From NCBI GenBank assembly GCA_002780705.1, contig PEUP01000021.1:1-7550 (forward strand): a stretch of DNA of 7,550 bases. The letters run 5' to 3'. The notes beneath the pieces were generated by a model. The model was not told the origin of the DNA. It made no database searches and worked only from the letters and a program-made list of their open reading frames with translations. The stretch is from Elusimicrobia bacterium CG03_land_8_20_14_0_80_50_18. Lineage in GTDB: Bacteria > CG03. Positions 5,581-7,550 of this stretch are shown piece by piece (within the stretch, counting starts at the first letter, position 1; the number at the start of each line of letters is the position of its first letter). A program made the translations under genes and the position numbers.

Positions 5581-6462
5581 ATGAAAAAAGAAGAACTAAT
5601 TAAAAAACTTGAAGATATTGAGTGGGAAGATTTTGAAGTAAAGGAAGCCAAGACAGTAGTTCCTAAAAACAGTTGGGAAACTGTAAGCGCCTTTTGCAAT
5701 ACGGCGGGAGGATGGTTAATCTTTGGCGTTAAAAAAGCAGGGAAGAAATACGATGTGACGGGCGTTGATAATCCTGAAAAAATTGAGCAGAATTTTATTA
5801 CAGTCCTTAGAGGTGATAAATTCAATAAAAAGATCGCCGTAAAAAGCAAAAAATACAACATAAACGGAAAAGATGTTCTTTCATTTTATATACCATCATC
5901 CTCGACAAAAGATAATCCTGTATATTTCAATACGCCCCATAATACATTTATCAGAACCGGGAGCGGTGATCAGCGCGCGACAAAAGAAGAGATTGATGCA
6001 ATGTATAGAATGTCGTCATTCAATAAAAAAGATAAAGAAGTTACTGATTTAACAATTGAAAACCTTGACAAAGAAACAATCGCGAATTACAGGACATATT
6101 TAAAAAACAGAGAACCGGAACATCGGTATAATAAGTTTTCGGATAAAAAACTGCTTTCAAAATTAGAGGTTCTCAAGGGGAAGAACGTCACCATTGGCGG
6201 ACTGCTGGTTTTCGGGACAGAAGAAAGCATTAATGAAATTATTTCAGATTTCAGGATTGATTATCTTGAAATCATGGGAATATCTTACAGTGATGCTCCC
6301 GAAAGGTATGCGTACAGACTTTCGCCGGAAAAAAACCTTTTCAATTACTATTTCAGTATAATGGAAAGATTGATTAAAAAAATTGATATACCTTTCAAGT
6401 TAACCGGCGCTTTTAGAGATGAAAATCCGCCGCAGTTACTAATCGGAGCAGAAAATGTTTGA
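5581..6462 (+). pseudogene. AlbA_2 (Schlafen-type) domain protein, interrupted by an IS630 element
   Basis: Native sequence runs to codon 287 (end 6441); the last six residues (IGAENV) and the TGA stop at 6460-6462 belong to the insertion sequence. The N-terminal AlbA_2 domain (about 12-140) is clear: FEVKEAK (18-24) with the family's E-x-K-E pattern, TVSAFCNTAGGWLIFGV (34-50) with N40, G43 and G44, then PVYFNTPHNTFIRTGSG (113-129) and a helix ending near 145. Residues 155-287 are the linker and helical region normally followed by an HATPase_c_4 domain whose helix resembles R-E-A-L-x-N-A-x-x-H-R-D. The insertion falls just before where that would begin, so the ATP-binding half is missing from the window. 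Intact relatives are usually about 400-550 residues and annotated as transcriptional regulators, RecG-like ATP-binding proteins or Schlafen-like proteins, sometimes found near defence genes. The ATG at 5581 is the first in frame after a TAG at 5575. The gene is much more AT-rich than rhlE, which suggests acquisition. Confidence 0.85.
6440..6441. repeat. Left TA target-site duplication of the IS
   Basis: TA lies three bases outside the left inverted repeat; a second TA lies three bases outside the right one (7548-7549). IS630-family elements insert at and duplicate TA, so these are the likely target copies. The three bases between each TA and the repeat (ATC on the left, CCG on the right) do not match each other by inversion. 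Confidence 0.6.
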
Positions 6463-6465
6463 CAC
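6445..6465 (+). repeat. Left terminal inverted repeat (IRL) of the IS630 element
   Basis: A 21-base segment beginning GGAGCAGAAAATG and ending GACAC is the exact reverse complement of 7524-7544. It contains the transposase -35 box (TTGACA, 6459-6464) and supplies the stop codon of the truncated AlbA_2 frame. Confidence 0.95.
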
Positions 6466-6487
6466 ATTGAACCGGATAAGATATAAT
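6459..6487 (+). promoter_or_regulatory. Consensus sigma70-type promoter of the transposase
   Basis: TTGACA (6459-6464), exactly 17 bases, TATAAT (6482-6487): a perfect match to the vegetative consensus. The -35 is inside the left inverted repeat and the -10 just outside it. The start site is predicted at about 6494-6495, the A of the transposase ATG, so the mRNA would be leaderless; there is no SD sequence before the ATG. Confidence 0.8.
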
Positions 6488-6494
6488 CAGCAAA

Positions 6495-7523
6495 ATGAGA
6501 AAGCGAGATACTCGATGTTTGTCTCCTGTTGCTCTGGACGCACTTCGACGACGCGTAATCGAAGCAATTCAGAAGAAAATGTCCCAAGCAGAAGCGGCGC
6601 GTATTTTCGGGGTTTCTCGACAATCTGTCAATGGCTGGCATCGTTGTTGGCGCGAGAATGGTATTCGGGCGCTTCGTTCTCGACCTCGTGGTCGGCCATC
6701 GCAAATTCAATTGGCTCCCTGGCAAGCCGCCACGACAGTTCGTTTGATTACCGAGCGTTGCCCCGATCAACTCAAACTTCCATTTGCTCTTTGGACACGA
6801 GAAGCGGTGAGGGATCTCATAGCCAGCCGATTTGGTATTCGGCTTTCTGTTTGGACGGTGGGGAGGTATCTCAAACGATGGGGATTTACACCGCAAAAAC
6901 CATTGCGCCGCGCCTACGAACAAAACCCAAAAGTTGTCAAACAATGGCTGAGGAAAGAGTATCCAAGTATTCGGAATCACGCCAAACGCGAAGGAGCGAC
7001 GATTTACTGGGGAGACGAAACGGGAATGAGATCGGATTATCAGGCAGGGCGGAGTTATGGACGGCGTGGGCAGACCCCTGTCATTATGGGGACGGGACAA
7101 AGGTTTCGATGCAACATGATTTCGGCTATCACCAATCGTGGAAAGCTGGCGTTTATGGTATTCGACAAGGGCTTCAAAACAGCGGTTTTCCTGAACTTTC
7201 TTCGGCGGCTGATACGACACTCCAGGAGGAAAGTTTTCCTCATTATCGACGGACATCCGGTGCACAAATCTGCTCGGGTATCGTGGTGGGTCAAGCGACA
7301 TCAAAAGAAAATTCGACTGTTCTTCTTGCCGGGTTACAGCCCCGACCTCAATCCAGACGAATTTCTCAATCACGATGTCAAGACCAATGCTGTAGGACGC
7401 AAGCGTCCCCGCCACAGAAACGAGTTGATAACCAATGTCCGGAAATTTCTGTGGAGCACTCAGCATCGGCCGGAAAAAGTACGAAAATATTTTCATCATT
7501 CAACCGTTCGCTACGCTGCTTAG
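6495..7523 (+). CDS. IS630-family DDE transposase
   Basis: This 342-residue transposase cuts and rejoins the IS ends at TA targets. The N-terminal part is a helix-turn-helix DNA-binding region, with QAEAARIFGVSRQSVNGW (31-48), the basic GRPS segment (66-69), then a second winged-helix-like part containing LSVWTVGRYLKRWGF (117-131). The catalytic RNase-H-like domain shows WGDETG (172-177) with D174, IIDGHPVHKS (250-259) with D252, and PGYSPDLNPDEF (279-290) with E289 as the likely third acidic residue, 36 residues after D252. The last motif reads NPDE where most family members have NPIE or similar. The frame is continuous, with no programmed frameshift. An in-frame TAA at 6477 and the start of the HTH region support the ATG at 6495. 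The base composition is intermediate and differs from the AT-rich host gene around it. Confidence 0.95.
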   Translation: MRKRDTRCLSPVALDALRRRVIEAIQKKMSQAEAARIFGVSRQSVNGWHRCWRENGIRALRSRPRGRPSQIQLAPWQAATTVRLITERCPDQLKLPFALWTREAVRDLIASRFGIRLSVWTVGRYLKRWGFTPQKPLRRAYEQNPKVVKQWLRKEYPSIRNHAKREGATIYWGDETGMRSDYQAGRSYGRRGQTPVIMGTGQRFRCNMISAITNRGKLAFMVFDKGFKTAVFLNFLRRLIRHSRRKVFLIIDGHPVHKSARVSWWVKRHQKKIRLFFLPGYSPDLNPDEFLNHDVKTNAVGRKRPRHRNELITNVRKFLWSTQHRPEKVRKYFHHSTVRYAA

Positions 7524-7544
7524 GTGTCAAACATTTTCTGCTCC
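7524..7544 (-). repeat. Right terminal inverted repeat (IRR) of the IS630 element
   Basis: An exact reverse complement of 6445-6465 over 21 bases, beginning right after the transposase TAG stop. Confidence 0.95.
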
Positions 7545-7547
7545 CCG

Positions 7548-7549
7548 TA
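7548..7549. repeat. Right TA target-site duplication of the IS
   Basis: TA three bases outside the right inverted repeat, matching the TA at 6440-6441. The single base after it (A, 7550) should be the first base of the resumed AlbA_2 reading frame, at codon 288. Confidence 0.55.
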
Positions 7550-7550
7550 A

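Larger units (their letters stand above)
6442..7547 (+). mobile_element. Complete IS630-family insertion sequence
   Basis: The element is about 1106 bp if bounded by the TA dinucleotides, or 1100 bp from inverted repeat to inverted repeat (6445-7544). It has perfect 21-bp terminal inverted repeats, a single full-length transposase occupying nearly all the interior, and TA on both sides, all as expected for IS630/Tc1-mariner-type elements. The transposase stop (7521-7523) directly abuts the right repeat. No disabling mutation is visible, so it is probably active or recently inserted. It interrupts the AlbA_2 gene in the same orientation. Confidence 0.92.

Noticed and set aside
5445..5861. Minus-strand hydrophobic open frame (138 codons) over the start of the AlbA_2 gene
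   Set aside because: Apparent hydrophobicity comes from antisense reading of lysine-rich AAA/GAA codons (TTT/TTC). The forward strand carries the conserved AlbA_2 domain.
6348..7499. Long open frame of 383 codons on the minus strand, antisense to the transposase
   Set aside because: It overlaps a complete IS630 transposase with clear catalytic motifs, crosses the left IS boundary into the AlbA_2 gene, and its translation has no recognisable domain. It is a composition-driven shadow frame.
1..7550. CRISPR array, tRNA or rRNA genes
   Set aside because: No regularly spaced repeats and no cloverleaf-like or rRNA-like segments were seen when reading the window.

Overview
The window looks like chromosomal DNA from a Gram-negative-type bacterium, probably an uncultured or poorly sampled lineage. 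I cannot name the phylum from sequence alone. Isoprenoids are made by the MEP pathway (an IspG is present). The IspG is short and divergent, the core genes are moderately GC-rich, and two flanking modules are visibly more AT-rich, which suggests accessory DNA on both sides of a conserved core.

Layout, left to right. Positions 1-282 hold no recognisable gene but end in a good promoter. This drives a two-gene type II toxin-antitoxin module in antitoxin-first order, hicB (283-498) and hicA (500-721). The core block follows: ispG (best start 866, end 1915) and a 690-residue U32-family protein of the RlhA/YdcP type (1915-3987), joined by a TAATG stop/start overlap and so probably one operon. An intergenic region with hairpins and a REP-like motif leads to an rhlE-type DEAD-box RNA helicase (4158-5417) with its own extended -10 promoter and Shine-Dalgarno (SD) sequence. 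The U32 protein and the helicase both point to RNA/ribosome maintenance, while IspG and the U32 protein are both expected Fe-S enzymes.

After the helicase the DNA becomes AT-rich. A gene for an AlbA_2 (Schlafen-type) protein starts at 5581 but is interrupted after about 287 codons by an intact IS630-family insertion sequence (about 6442-7547). The IS has perfect 21-bp terminal inverted repeats (6445-6465 and 7524-7544), a TA dinucleotide at each side, and one uninterrupted 342-residue transposase. It has a consensus promoter (TTGACA-N17-TATAAT) whose -35 box lies inside the left inverted repeat. The remainder of the broken gene should lie just past position 7550.

The most interesting points are the IS insertion close to a domain boundary of the AlbA_2 protein, the leaderless, self-contained expression architecture of the IS, the divergent IspG with an altered TEAG motif and a probable leaderless start, and a shared REP-like motif in two intergenic regions. 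I see no CRISPR array, tRNA or rRNA. I do not see a clearly new multi-gene system.
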